Positions 57,177 through 64,000 of a stretch of DNA of 64,000 nt are shown here, piece after piece; the stretch's first letter is position 1, and each line of letters starts with the position of its first letter. Origin of the DNA: Streptomyces barkulensis. Lineage in GTDB: Bacteria; Actinomycetota; Actinomycetes; Streptomycetales; Streptomycetaceae. A program made the position numbers and the translations under genes. The DNA lies in the NCBI RefSeq assembly GCF_002843305.1, contig NZ_PGSG01000119.1, positions 186,001 through 250,000 on the forward strand. Reading direction: 5' to 3'. The notes under the pieces were generated by a model that was not told the DNA's origin, did not search any database, and was given only the letters and a program-made list of their open reading frames with translations.

Positions 57177-57349
57177 TGCTGGTCACCGCGGCGATGGCCG
57201 CCCGCGAGGTCTCGGTCACCCCGGCCACCATCCGCAAATGGGTGCAGCTCGGCCGCCTCGCCCCGGCGGGGCGGCAGGGGCGCGCCCTGCTCTACCGCCT
57301 GGAGGACGTCTTCGCCGCCGAACGCTCCGCCCGCCGGCCCGGCGGGTGA
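57176..57349 (+). CDS. Excisionase-like helix-turn-helix protein
   Basis: 57 residues: VTAAMAAREVSVTPATIRKW, VQLGRLAPAGRQGRALLYRL and EDVFAAERSARR form a MerR/excisionase-type winged helix. The ATG overlaps the previous stop (TGATG), so expression is coupled. No integrase gene is present in the window, so a regulatory role is at least as likely as excision. Confidence 0.75.
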   Translation: MLVTAAMAAREVSVTPATIRKWVQLGRLAPAGRQGRALLYRLEDVFAAERSARRPGG

Positions 57350-57359
57350 CCCGCCGGGC
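57337..57359 (+). terminator. Terminator overlapping the stop of the HTH gene
   Basis: GCCCGGCGGGT and CCCGCCGGGC pair around GA; the stop codon lies in the hairpin. Confidence 0.65.
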
Positions 57360-57697
57360 TCCCCGGACACATCCCCGCCCGCCCCGGCCACCGTGCCGGG
57401 TGGCGCGGACCGGCCGCGGGAGCCTCCGGCATGAGACCGCCCGGGTAGCCGGGCTCGGCGCCCCGGGTTCTCCGGTCTCCGGTCTCCGGTCTCCGGGAAA
57501 GCATGCGGGCGGCCGGCACGGCGGGACGGGGACGCACCGCCGTGACCGCTCCCGTGCCCCGGCCGCGTGCCCCGGCCGCCGTCGGCCACCGCCGGACCCC
57601 GCACACCCCGGACGCCGTGACGAACGGGTGAGGCCGGGTTAGCGGGCGGTGAGCGGAGGTACTCGGAGTGCTGACCCATGAGGGGAGCGCGACGACG
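57350..57697. other. Spacer between tail module and core genes
   Basis: No gene supported. It contains a triple GGTCTCC run near 57471-57495. No attachment-site repeat is seen. Confidence 0.4.
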
Positions 57698-58132
57698 ATG
57701 AGCACGATGCAGCGGATGGACGGACACAAGCACGGGCACGGCCCCGGTCAGGAGCACTCCGTCGGCGAACTGGTGGCGCGGGCCACCGCGCAGATGTCGC
57801 AGCTCATGAAGGAGGAGCTGCAGCTCGCCAAGATGGAGATGGCCGAGAAGGGCAAGCGGGCCGGGATGGGCGGCGGCATGCTCGGCGGCGCCGGGGTGGT
57901 CGCGCTGTACGCGGTGGGCGCCGGTGTGACGGCCGCGATCGCCGGCCTGTCCGTGGTGTGGCCGGTGTGGCTGTCCGCCCTGGTGATCATGGCGGTGCTG
58001 TTCCTCGTCGCCGGGGTGCTGGCGATCCTGGGACGGCAGCAGATGCGCAGGGCGACGCCCGCCAAGCCCGAGCGGGCACTGCGGGGCGTGCACGACGACC
58101 TGGACGAGATCAGGGGAAGGGTACGGCGATGA
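57698..58132 (+). CDS. Actinobacterial holin-X family membrane protein (DUF1469)
   Basis: 144 residues. VGELVARATAQMSQLMKEEL plus QLAKMEMAEKGKRAGMGGG is the cytoplasmic helix of this family, followed by two membrane helices (GAGVVALYAVGAGVTAAIAG, WLSALVIMAVLFLVAGVLAI). Despite the family name these are usually chromosomal, paired with a DUF3618 gene as here, and not part of a lysis system. The ATG at 57698 is chosen; an earlier GTG at 57668 is possible. Confidence 0.85.
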   Translation: MSTMQRMDGHKHGHGPGQEHSVGELVARATAQMSQLMKEELQLAKMEMAEKGKRAGMGGGMLGGAGVVALYAVGAGVTAAIAGLSVVWPVWLSALVIMAVLFLVAGVLAILGRQQMRRATPAKPERALRGVHDDLDEIRGRVRR

Positions 58133-58497
58133 GCGTTTCGAGGGACACCAGTCAGGCGGAGGTCCCGGACACCCCGGGCATCCCCGCCGACCCGGACACC
58201 CCCGCCGAGCTGCGCGAGCGGATCGACCGCACGCGCCAGGAGCTGGGCGACACCATCGAGGAACTGGCGGCCAAGGCCGACGTCAGGGCCCTGGCGCAGC
58301 GCAAGGCGGCCGGCGCCGTACGGGTGGGCCGGCGCAACGCCGTGCCGCTGGCCGTGGCGGGCGGGGCCGTGCTCGCCCTGGCCGTGGCCGCCGTGGTGCT
58401 GCGGCGGCGGCAGGTGTCGCGGCAGCGGCACCCGCTGCGCCACGACCCGCGGACGCCGGCGTCAGTCCGCCGCCTTGTCGAGCGTATGGCCGCGTGA
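58129..58497 (+). CDS. DUF3618 protein
   Basis: 122 residues. TPAELRERIDRTRQELGDTI plus EELAAKADVRALAQRKA is the DUF3618 helix signature, followed by one membrane segment (NAVPLAVAGGAVLALAVAAV) and a basic tail. The ATG overlaps the previous stop (ATGA). Its 3' end overlaps the convergent YihY gene by about 36 bases. Confidence 0.88.
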   Translation: MSVSRDTSQAEVPDTPGIPADPDTPAELRERIDRTRQELGDTIEELAAKADVRALAQRKAAGAVRVGRRNAVPLAVAGGAVLALAVAAVVLRRRQVSRQRHPLRHDPRTPASVRRLVERMAA

Positions 58498-59520
58498 GGC
58501 GTCCGGATCCGAGCCCGGGGCCCGGCCCCGGTCCGGGCCCGGCTCCCGTTCCGGAGCGGTGCGGGCGGGCCCGCCTCCGCCCCGCTGCCGCCTGAGCCAC
58601 CTGAGGCGCCGCAGCCGCAGCCGCAGCGATCGCGGCCACTTGGCGGTGTCGCGCGGCTCCACGTACGGCTCCTCCCCCTTCGGCAGCCCGTCCGCGTACG
58701 CCCGCCGGCGGGCCAGTTCGGCGTCCAGCTCCAGGCCGAGCAGGATGGCGATGTTCGACAGCCACAGCCAGACGAGGAAGACCACGGCGCCGGCGAGGGT
58801 GCCGTAGGTCTTGTTGTACGAGCCGAAGTTCGCCGTGTAGACGGCGAAGCCGGCCGAGGCGGCCAGCCAGAGCAGCACGGCCAGCACACTGCCCGGCGCC
58901 ATGCGCAGGCCCCGCAGCCGGGCGTTGGGGGCCGACCAGTACAGGATGCTGATCATCACCGCGACCAGCAGCACCAGCACCGGCCACTTGGCGACCGACC
59001 ACACCAGCAGCGCCTGGTCGCCCATGCCGACGGCCTTCCCGGCCTGCTCGGCCAGCCCGCCGGTGAAGACCACGATCACCGCGCTCACCGCGAGCAGCAC
59101 CATCAGGGTCAGTGTCACACCGATCCGCAGCGGCGTGAGCTTCCACACCGGGCGGCCCTCGGGGATGTCGAGGACGCGGTTGGCCGCGCGGATGAACGCC
59201 GCGACGTAGCCGGAGGAGGCCCACACCGCGCCCAGCAGGCTGACGACCGCCACGAGGCCGCCGCCGCTGCCGCGCCGGATCTCGCCCACCGTGTCGCTCA
59301 GGATCTCGCGGGCCGGGCCGGGGGCGAGCCGCTGGAGGTTCTCCAGGATGTACTGGGTCGCCGTCTCGCCGACCGCGCCGAGCAGCGAGACGAGCAGCAG
59401 CAGGGCGGGGAAGATCGACAGCACACCGTAGTACGTGAGGGTCGCCGCCCGGTCCGGGATCTCGTCGTCGAAAAACTCCTTGGCCACGCCCCGTGCGACG
59501 GCCCACCACGTCTTCGCCAT
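58462..59520 (-). CDS. YihY/virulence factor BrkB family membrane protein
   Basis: About 352 residues with six membrane segments. EFFDDEIPDRAATLTYYGVL, SIFPALLLLVSLLGAVGET, VWASSGYVAAFIRAANRVLD and TYGTLAGAVVFLVWLWLSNI are characteristic. The C-terminal 70 residues are a basic, then Pro/Arg-rich cytoplasmic tail. The family has no settled function (RNase BN assignment was withdrawn). The ATG at 59520 is chosen; an in-frame ATG at 59553 would add 11 residues. Confidence 0.88.
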   Translation of the reverse strand: MAKTWWAVARGVAKEFFDDEIPDRAATLTYYGVLSIFPALLLLVSLLGAVGETATQYILENLQRLAPGPAREILSDTVGEIRRGSGGGLVAVVSLLGAVWASSGYVAAFIRAANRVLDIPEGRPVWKLTPLRIGVTLTLMVLLAVSAVIVVFTGGLAEQAGKAVGMGDQALLVWSVAKWPVLVLLVAVMISILYWSAPNARLRGLRMAPGSVLAVLLWLAASAGFAVYTANFGSYNKTYGTLAGAVVFLVWLWLSNIAILLGLELDAELARRRAYADGLPKGEEPYVEPRDTAKWPRSLRLRLRRLRWLRRQRGGGGPARTAPEREPGPDRGRAPGSDPDASRGHTLDKAAD

Positions 59521-59698
59521 GGCCTTGAGGATTACCGCCGCGGGCCCGGCCATGTGCGGGCCGGGGGCACGGCTGGGTAACGGCGGGCCGGCCGGACGCG
59601 CGCGGGGCGCGGTACGGACGGAAGGCACCGTCCGTACCGCGCCCCGCGTACGGGCCCCGCGTCCCGCGCGTCACAGGACGCGCGTCACAGGGTGCGCG

Positions 59699-62038
59699 TC
59701 ACAGGATGCGCGTCAGCCTCGTGCCCAGGTCCGGTTCGGCCAGCTCGCCCCGGACGGCGACCGGGACCTTCACCTGGCCCGGCCCGCTGCCGACGGTCAG
59801 GGTGCCGACGGTGTCGCCCGGGGCCGCCGTTCCCGGCACGCCCCTGCCTCCGTCGGTCAGGGCCAGCTCCACCTTCAGACCGGACCAGCCGACCGCCGTG
59901 ACGTCCTCGGTCGCGACCACCTGCGTACGGCCGCCGAGACCGTCGTCCACGTAGCCCACCACATCGCCCTTGGCGACGATCTTCTCCGACTTCAGGACCT
60001 CCTGCGCGGAGACCAGCAGCTCGCGGCTCTCGGCGATCACCGTGTCGATGATCGGCGGCTTGTGCTGCCCCAGCATCGCGCCGACGATCAGCTGCGTGGT
60101 GCCGCCGACCTCCTTCTCGCCCGCGAACAGCAGGTTGCCGCCGGCCGCGGTGGTCGTACCGGTCTTGATGCCGACCGCCCGGTTGTAGGGGACGAGCCCG
60201 TTCCAGTTGCGGTGGCTGACACCGTTGCGGTCCTCGTACGAGGGCTTCTTGACGATCTCCCGGAACGCCTCGTAGTCCATGACCTTCTTGCCGAGTTTGA
60301 CCTGGTCGGCGGCCGTGCTGACGGTGTCCTTGCGCAGCCCGCTGGCGTCGGTGTAGGTGGTGTTGGTCATGCCGAGCTCCTCGGCGGCGGCGTTCATCTT
60401 CTCCACGAACGCCTTCTCCGAGCCGCCGGAGTCCCAGCGGGCCAGCAGCCGGGCCACGTTGTTGGCGGAGGCGATCATCAGGGCGTGGAGGGCCTCGTTG
60501 AGGGTTATCTCCTCGCCCTCCTCCACCTCGACGGTCGACTCGCCCTGGGCGCTGAGCCCCGCGTCCTTCTCGGCCTGCGCGTCGACCGGGATCATCGGGC
60601 CCTCCTCGCCCGCCTCGATCGGGTGGTCGCGCAGGATGACGTAGGCGGTCATCACCTTCGCCACGCTCGCTATCGGCACCGGCTTCTCCTCGCCGTACGA
60701 GCCGAGGGAACCGAGTCCCTCCACCTCCACGACGGCCTGGCCCTCGGGCGGCCATTCCAGGGCGGGCCTGTCGCCCTCGAAGGTGTGGGTGGCGGAGGCC
60801 GTGAGCACCAGCTCGGGGGCGGGCAGCGGCCGCATGAGCTGCGCGACCGCCAGAACGATCACCAGCAGCAGGACCAGCGGCGACCAGATCTTGATCCGCC
60901 GCAGGGCGACCCGCACCGGGGTCTCGGGCGGAGCGGGCTTGTTCGTCAGCTCGGCCAGCAGTTCCAGGGGCATGTGCGGCGGCAGCGGCTGCTGCCTCGT
61001 CCGCTCGGCCTCCGGCAGCTCGGGGCCCGGCGTGTGCGGCGGCTGCTCGGGCGACACGACGGCCGGGGGCACGCGGGGGGCGTCGGCGGAGCGCAGCGGT
61101 ACGAAGCGGCTCGTCCGCTCGGCGTCGCTCTCCGCCGGCTCCCCGGCCTTCGCAGGGGAGCCGGTCTTCTCCGGCTCCTGGCCCTTCCCCGGCTCCCGGC
61201 CCTTCTCCGGTTCTCCGGTCTGCCCCGGGTTCCCGGAGTCCGCGGTCTTCTCCGAGCCCTCCGGGCCCGGCTCCCCGGGGGCACTTTCCGGGCGCACCCG
61301 GAACATCGCGGTGGGCTGGTCGACCGGCCGGGCGGCCCCGGCCTCCTCACCGCCCTCGTCGTCCCCGCCGTCCCCGGCCTTCTCCTCGGCCTTGTCCCCG
61401 GGGGCGCGGAAGACCGCCGTCGCCTGATCCACCGGCCGGGCCTCGGCTCCGCCGTCCTCGGCGGGGTCGCGGTCCTCGGCGGGGTCGCGGTCCTCGGCCG
61501 AGTCGCGGTCCTCGGCAGGGTCGGTGCCGCCCTCCGCCTCCTCGGCATCGCCGGCGTCGGCGTCGGCTTCCCGGGAAGCCCCGCTTCCATCGGTCTCCGC
61601 TTCGGCGTCGGTGTCCTCACCGACCTCGCCGGCCTCACCGGTCCTGCCGGTCCTACCGGTCTCGACCTTGTCCCCGGCCTTGTCCCCGGGGGCGCGGAAG
61701 ACCGCCGTCGCCCGGTCCACCGGCCCGGTCCCGGACTCCTCACCGGCGGGCTCCGGCTTCCCGGCCTCCTCCGGCTCCGGCTCCGGCTCCGGTTCCGGTT
61801 CCGGCGTCTCCGCCTCCGCCGTGTCGCCGCCGTCGGCGGAACCGGCCTCCCCGGCCTCTCCCGCCGGGCCGTCGCCGTTCGGCGAGGGTTCCTCGCCACC
61901 GGCCACGTCCTCGTCCCGGGGCGTCTCGTACAGCGCCACGCGGGGATCACGCGCCTGCCCGGGAACCGTTCCGGCCTCTCCGGTCGTCTCCCCCAACGAA
62001 GTCTGCCGTTCCGAACTGTCGGGGGACTTGCCCGCCAC
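59699..62038 (-). CDS. D-alanyl-D-alanine carboxypeptidase with long cytoplasmic repeat region
   Basis: 779 residues. The C-terminal half is a penicillin-binding S11 peptidase: the active-site Ser in VPIASVAKVMTAYVILRD (SxxK), the SxN motif in MIASANNVARLLARWD and the KTG in AVGIKTGTTTAAGGNLLFAG. One membrane helix (KIWSPLVLLLVIVLAVAQLM) places the catalytic domain outside. The N-terminal 380 residues are cytoplasmic, acidic and disordered, with three copies of PVD-x-x-TAVFRAPGDKA-type units and AEDRDPAEDRDP repeats. It trims peptidoglycan stem peptides. The start is GTG with GGGAGG upstream. Confidence 0.9.
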   Translation of the reverse strand: MAGKSPDSSERQTSLGETTGEAGTVPGQARDPRVALYETPRDEDVAGGEEPSPNGDGPAGEAGEAGSADGGDTAEAETPEPEPEPEPEPEEAGKPEPAGEESGTGPVDRATAVFRAPGDKAGDKVETGRTGRTGEAGEVGEDTDAEAETDGSGASREADADAGDAEEAEGGTDPAEDRDSAEDRDPAEDRDPAEDGGAEARPVDQATAVFRAPGDKAEEKAGDGGDDEGGEEAGAARPVDQPTAMFRVRPESAPGEPGPEGSEKTADSGNPGQTGEPEKGREPGKGQEPEKTGSPAKAGEPAESDAERTSRFVPLRSADAPRVPPAVVSPEQPPHTPGPELPEAERTRQQPLPPHMPLELLAELTNKPAPPETPVRVALRRIKIWSPLVLLLVIVLAVAQLMRPLPAPELVLTASATHTFEGDRPALEWPPEGQAVVEVEGLGSLGSYGEEKPVPIASVAKVMTAYVILRDHPIEAGEEGPMIPVDAQAEKDAGLSAQGESTVEVEEGEEITLNEALHALMIASANNVARLLARWDSGGSEKAFVEKMNAAAEELGMTNTTYTDASGLRKDTVSTAADQVKLGKKVMDYEAFREIVKKPSYEDRNGVSHRNWNGLVPYNRAVGIKTGTTTAAGGNLLFAGEKEVGGTTQLIVGAMLGQHKPPIIDTVIAESRELLVSAQEVLKSEKIVAKGDVVGYVDDGLGGRTQVVATEDVTAVGWSGLKVELALTDGGRGVPGTAAPGDTVGTLTVGSGPGQVKVPVAVRGELAEPDLGTRLTRIL

Positions 62039-62260
62039 CTATGCCTCCCGCTTGGTGTCGCCACTCGTCGTATCAGTAAACAGTGTCCTGAACGCCGGTC
62101 CTCCCCCGGCACTCCGGCCCTGTTTCGCGGCCGCGAGGGCCCGCTAAATTGCCAGACGGTAACGACATACCTATTGGTTCCATGACAAAGCGCCCAGGCG
62201 CTCTCGACAGACCTCTGTGAGAGGGGTCACCCTGTCATGCATCCACGCGGGGAGGCATGG
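62039..62260. promoter_or_regulatory. Divergent promoter region
   Basis: An AT-richer patch (62080-62190) between the carboxypeptidase and GPP34 genes. No operator or terminator is recognised. Confidence 0.35.
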
Positions 62261-63022
62261 ATGGGCAGGAGCCGCAGAACAATTCCGGAGGAGCTTCTGC
62301 TGCTGGCCCTGGACCCGGCCACGGGTACCACGGCGCAGCCGCAGTCGCTCGACCTCGGCCTGGCCGGGGCCCAGCTCGTGGAGCTGGCTCTCGCAGGACG
62401 GATAGCCCCTGACGGGGATCGCATAGCCGTGGTGCTGCCACGGCCGACCGGAGATCCAACCCTGGACTCCGCGCTGGAGCTGCTGCGCAGACGCGGCAGC
62501 CCCGTCCGCGCGGTCCACTGGATCGGCGGGCCCAGACTCGGGCTGCGCCAAACCTATCTCACACACCTGGAGCGCTGCGGCATGGTCCATGCCGTATCCA
62601 GCCAGATGTGCGGGGTGTTGCCGACGACTCGCTACCAGGCGACGGACACGGCCGTGAGCCGGGAGATCAGGGCCCGGCTCGACAACGCGATCCGCACCGG
62701 CGTACCGCCGGACCCGCGGACCGCCGCACTCGCCGCGCTGGCCCATGCGGTCGGCCTCGGCAAGCACCTCTACCCCGGCAACGAGGGACGGTCATCCCGT
62801 TCCCGGCTGAGGGATCTGATCAGGCACGACCCGATGGGCGGCCTCGTCGCGCACGCCGTGATGGACGTGCAGAACGGCGTGGTCGCACAGCCCCGGCGCA
62901 CCGCCCCCGGCAGGGGCGCGGGCGGGCCGGGAGGCGGACGGGCCGCGGCGCGGTCCGCCGCGCCGCAGCCGCTCGCCGGACAGGCACGGCGGGGCGGGAT
63001 GGCCCGCGCGGGCGCCCGCTGA
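62261..63022 (+). CDS. GPP34 (GOLPH3/Vps74-like) family protein
   Basis: 253 residues. GRSRRTIPEELLLLALDPAT plus GTTAQPQSLDLGLAGAQLVE begins the GPP34 helical domain; RGSPVRAVHWIGGPRLGLRQ and TAALAALAHAVGLGKHLYPG follow. In eukaryotes this fold binds phosphatidylinositol-4-phosphate on Golgi membranes; Streptomyces carry several, with unknown function. The C-terminus is Gly/Arg/Pro-rich. The ATG at 62261 has GGGGAGG just upstream. Confidence 0.88.
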   Translation: MGRSRRTIPEELLLLALDPATGTTAQPQSLDLGLAGAQLVELALAGRIAPDGDRIAVVLPRPTGDPTLDSALELLRRRGSPVRAVHWIGGPRLGLRQTYLTHLERCGMVHAVSSQMCGVLPTTRYQATDTAVSREIRARLDNAIRTGVPPDPRTAALAALAHAVGLGKHLYPGNEGRSSRSRLRDLIRHDPMGGLVAHAVMDVQNGVVAQPRRTAPGRGAGGPGGGRAAARSAAPQPLAGQARRGGMARAGAR

Positions 63023-63108
63023 CCCTGCCGCACCCCCACCGGCGGCACCCGGCAGGCACCCGGCGGATTTCCCGAACTCGGCCGAAATCCGACCCGTCGG
63101 CCGCGTAG

Positions 63109-63162
63109 CGCGGGGTGGCGGTCCGCACTCCGACCCCGGAGTGCGACCCGCCACCCCGCGCG
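63109..63162 (+). terminator. Long hairpin terminator after the GPP34 gene
   Basis: Arms CGCGGGGTGGCGG-t-CCGCACTCC and GGAGTGCG-a-CCCGCCACCCCGCG pair with one mismatch. It lies 90 bases past the stop. Confidence 0.75.
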
Positions 63163-63266
63163 TGCGTGTGCGCACCCTGTGTGGCGGTTTTCCAGCGCGG
63201 ACGCGGCCATTGGTGGCAATCTGCTCCAGGAGCGGTCTTGTTGGCGTAAGCGGAGGTGTGCGCACC

Positions 63267-64000
63267 GTGGCATCCAGTGTCAATCCCACCGTCAGGCGGC
63301 GCCGGCTGGGTCAGGAGCTGCGCCGGCTCCGCGAGCAGAGAGGCATGACGGCCGAGGAGGTGGCCGACCGGCTGCTGGTGTCCCAGTCCAAGATCAGCCG
63401 GCTGGAGAACGGACGCCGCAGCATCAGCCAGCGCGACGTCCGCGATCTGTGCGGCGTCTACGAGGTCGACGACCAGCGGATAGTCGACTCGCTGATGCAG
63501 ATGGCCAAGGAGTCCAGGCAGCAGGGCTGGTGGCACGCGTTCGGCGACATCCCGTACAGCGTGTACATCGGGCTGGAGACGGACGCGGCGTCCCTGCGCG
63601 TGTACGAGCCGCAGGTCATGCCGGGGTTGCTGCAGACCCCTCGGTACGCGGAGGCCGTCGTCGCGGGCGCGCTGCCCGAGGCGTCGGTGGAGGACGTGGA
63701 GAAGCGGGTGCAGGTGCGGCTGCGCCGGCAGGAGCGCATCCACGACCGCAAGAGCCCGCTGCGCCTGTGGGCGGTGATCGACGAGGCCGCGCTGCGCCGG
63801 GTGGTCGGCGGGAAGCAGATCATGCGGGACCAGCTGGAGCATCTGCTCGAGCTCTCCCGGCTGCCCCATGTGACGGTGCAGGTGCTGCCCTTCGCGATGG
63901 GCGCGCATCCCGGGCTCAACGGCCAGTACGCGATCCTGGAGTTCCCGGACGCGGCCGACTCGACGGTGGTCTATCTGGAGGGCGTCACCAGCGACCTCTA
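63267..64000 (+). CDS. XRE regulator with DUF5753 domain (incomplete at window end)
   Basis: At least 244 residues, running off the window. The helix-turn-helix is LGQELRRLREQRGMTAEEVA plus DRLLVSQSKISRLENGRRSI. The DUF5753 part begins WWHAFGDIPYSVYIGLETDA, continues YEPQVMPGLLQTPRYAEAVV and LRLWAVIDEAALRRVVGGKQ, and ends in the window at TVVYLEGVTSD. Streptomyces pair such regulators with a small DUF397 gene, which would lie beyond the window. The GTG has GGAGGT about 9 nt upstream. Confidence 0.9.
   Translation, partial: MASSVNPTVRRRRLGQELRRLREQRGMTAEEVADRLLVSQSKISRLENGRRSISQRDVRDLCGVYEVDDQRIVDSLMQMAKESRQQGWWHAFGDIPYSVYIGLETDAASLRVYEPQVMPGLLQTPRYAEAVVAGALPEASVEDVEKRVQVRLRRQERIHDRKSPLRLWAVIDEAALRRVVGGKQIMRDQLEHLLELSRLPHVTVQVLPFAMGAHPGLNGQYAILEFPDAADSTVVYLEGVTSDL

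Noticed and set aside
41635..57349. A contractile injection system (eCIS/T6SS-like) as explanation of the tail genes
   Set aside because: No sheath, spike or AAA+ ATPase gene is present; tube, chaperone G/GT, Dit and Gp37-like genes are of the siphovirus (non-contractile) type.
1..64000. CRISPR arrays, insertion sequences or rRNA genes
   Set aside because: No regularly spaced repeat with unique spacers, no transposase-like frame with terminal inverted repeats and no rRNA sequence was found.

Overview
The window looks like the chromosome of a Streptomyces species. GC content and third-position GC are very high, GTG/TTG (and apparently CTG) starts and GA-rich ribosome binding sites are common, TTA codons are rare, and the recognisable genes are Streptomyces or actinobacterial families: HrdD sigma factor, SepX/GlpR, class F sortase, GPP34 protein, XRE-DUF5753 regulator and conjugative-element transfer proteins. 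Function calls rest on reading protein sequence and motifs; no database search was run.

Layout. 82-5459: arylamine N-acetyltransferase, then a cell-surface group (LAXTG-type surface protein, class F sortase, DUF4397 protein, DUF4383 membrane protein). 5493-7505: a frameshifted sigma-70 region 4 remnant divergent from a MerR/B12-type regulator, then a Nudix hydrolase. 7603-10238: a small accessory patch (GntR regulator divergent from three overlapping small genes, a PIN/RHH toxin-antitoxin pair) ending at tRNA-Ala(CGC). 10342-15844: SepX/GlpR, RimJ-like acetyltransferase, MogA, MoaC, gephyrin-like MoeA (Glp) and GalU, mostly overlapping or tightly spaced. 16015-33469: mostly core genes (5-formyl-THF cyclo-ligase, penicillin-acylase-like hydrolase, K+/H+ antiporter, MFS transporter, FmdB, MTA phosphorylase, SAF-domain protein, MscL, P1 peptidase, HrdD, acetyltransferase, GH3 glucosaminidase, His-rich membrane proteins, DUF2752).

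33548-39912 is an accessory region beginning at tRNA-Arg(CCT). It holds two small transfer genes of an actinomycete integrative conjugative element, a decayed Nudix gene, DUF6193 and DUF4365 proteins, an HTH protein, a RhiA-domain protein and a secreted lipase. An FAD monooxygenase follows.

41635-57349 is the most notable part: a phage-tail module with no head, portal, terminase or integrase gene. It encodes a tail terminator, tail tube, tail assembly chaperones joined by a probable -1 frameshift, two related tape-measure-like proteins, a distal-tail protein, a Gp37-like protein, minor tail proteins, a collagen-containing fibre, an amidase, a holin-like and an XhlA-like protein. An XRE regulator sits beside it, and near-identical operator sequences lie both upstream of the regulator and upstream of the tail genes. 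Divergent from the regulator, a small TTA-containing ORF is translationally coupled to a Cys-rich protein and an excisionase-like HTH. Together this suggests a non-contractile tail-like particle (F-type tailocin-like) or a decayed siphoprophage kept as a tail module. A small lower-GC cargo insert (51628-52783) interrupts it.

57698-64000 returns to core genes: holin-X/DUF1469, DUF3618, YihY/BrkB, a D-Ala-D-Ala carboxypeptidase with a long cytoplasmic repeat region, a GPP34 protein and an incomplete XRE-DUF5753 regulator.
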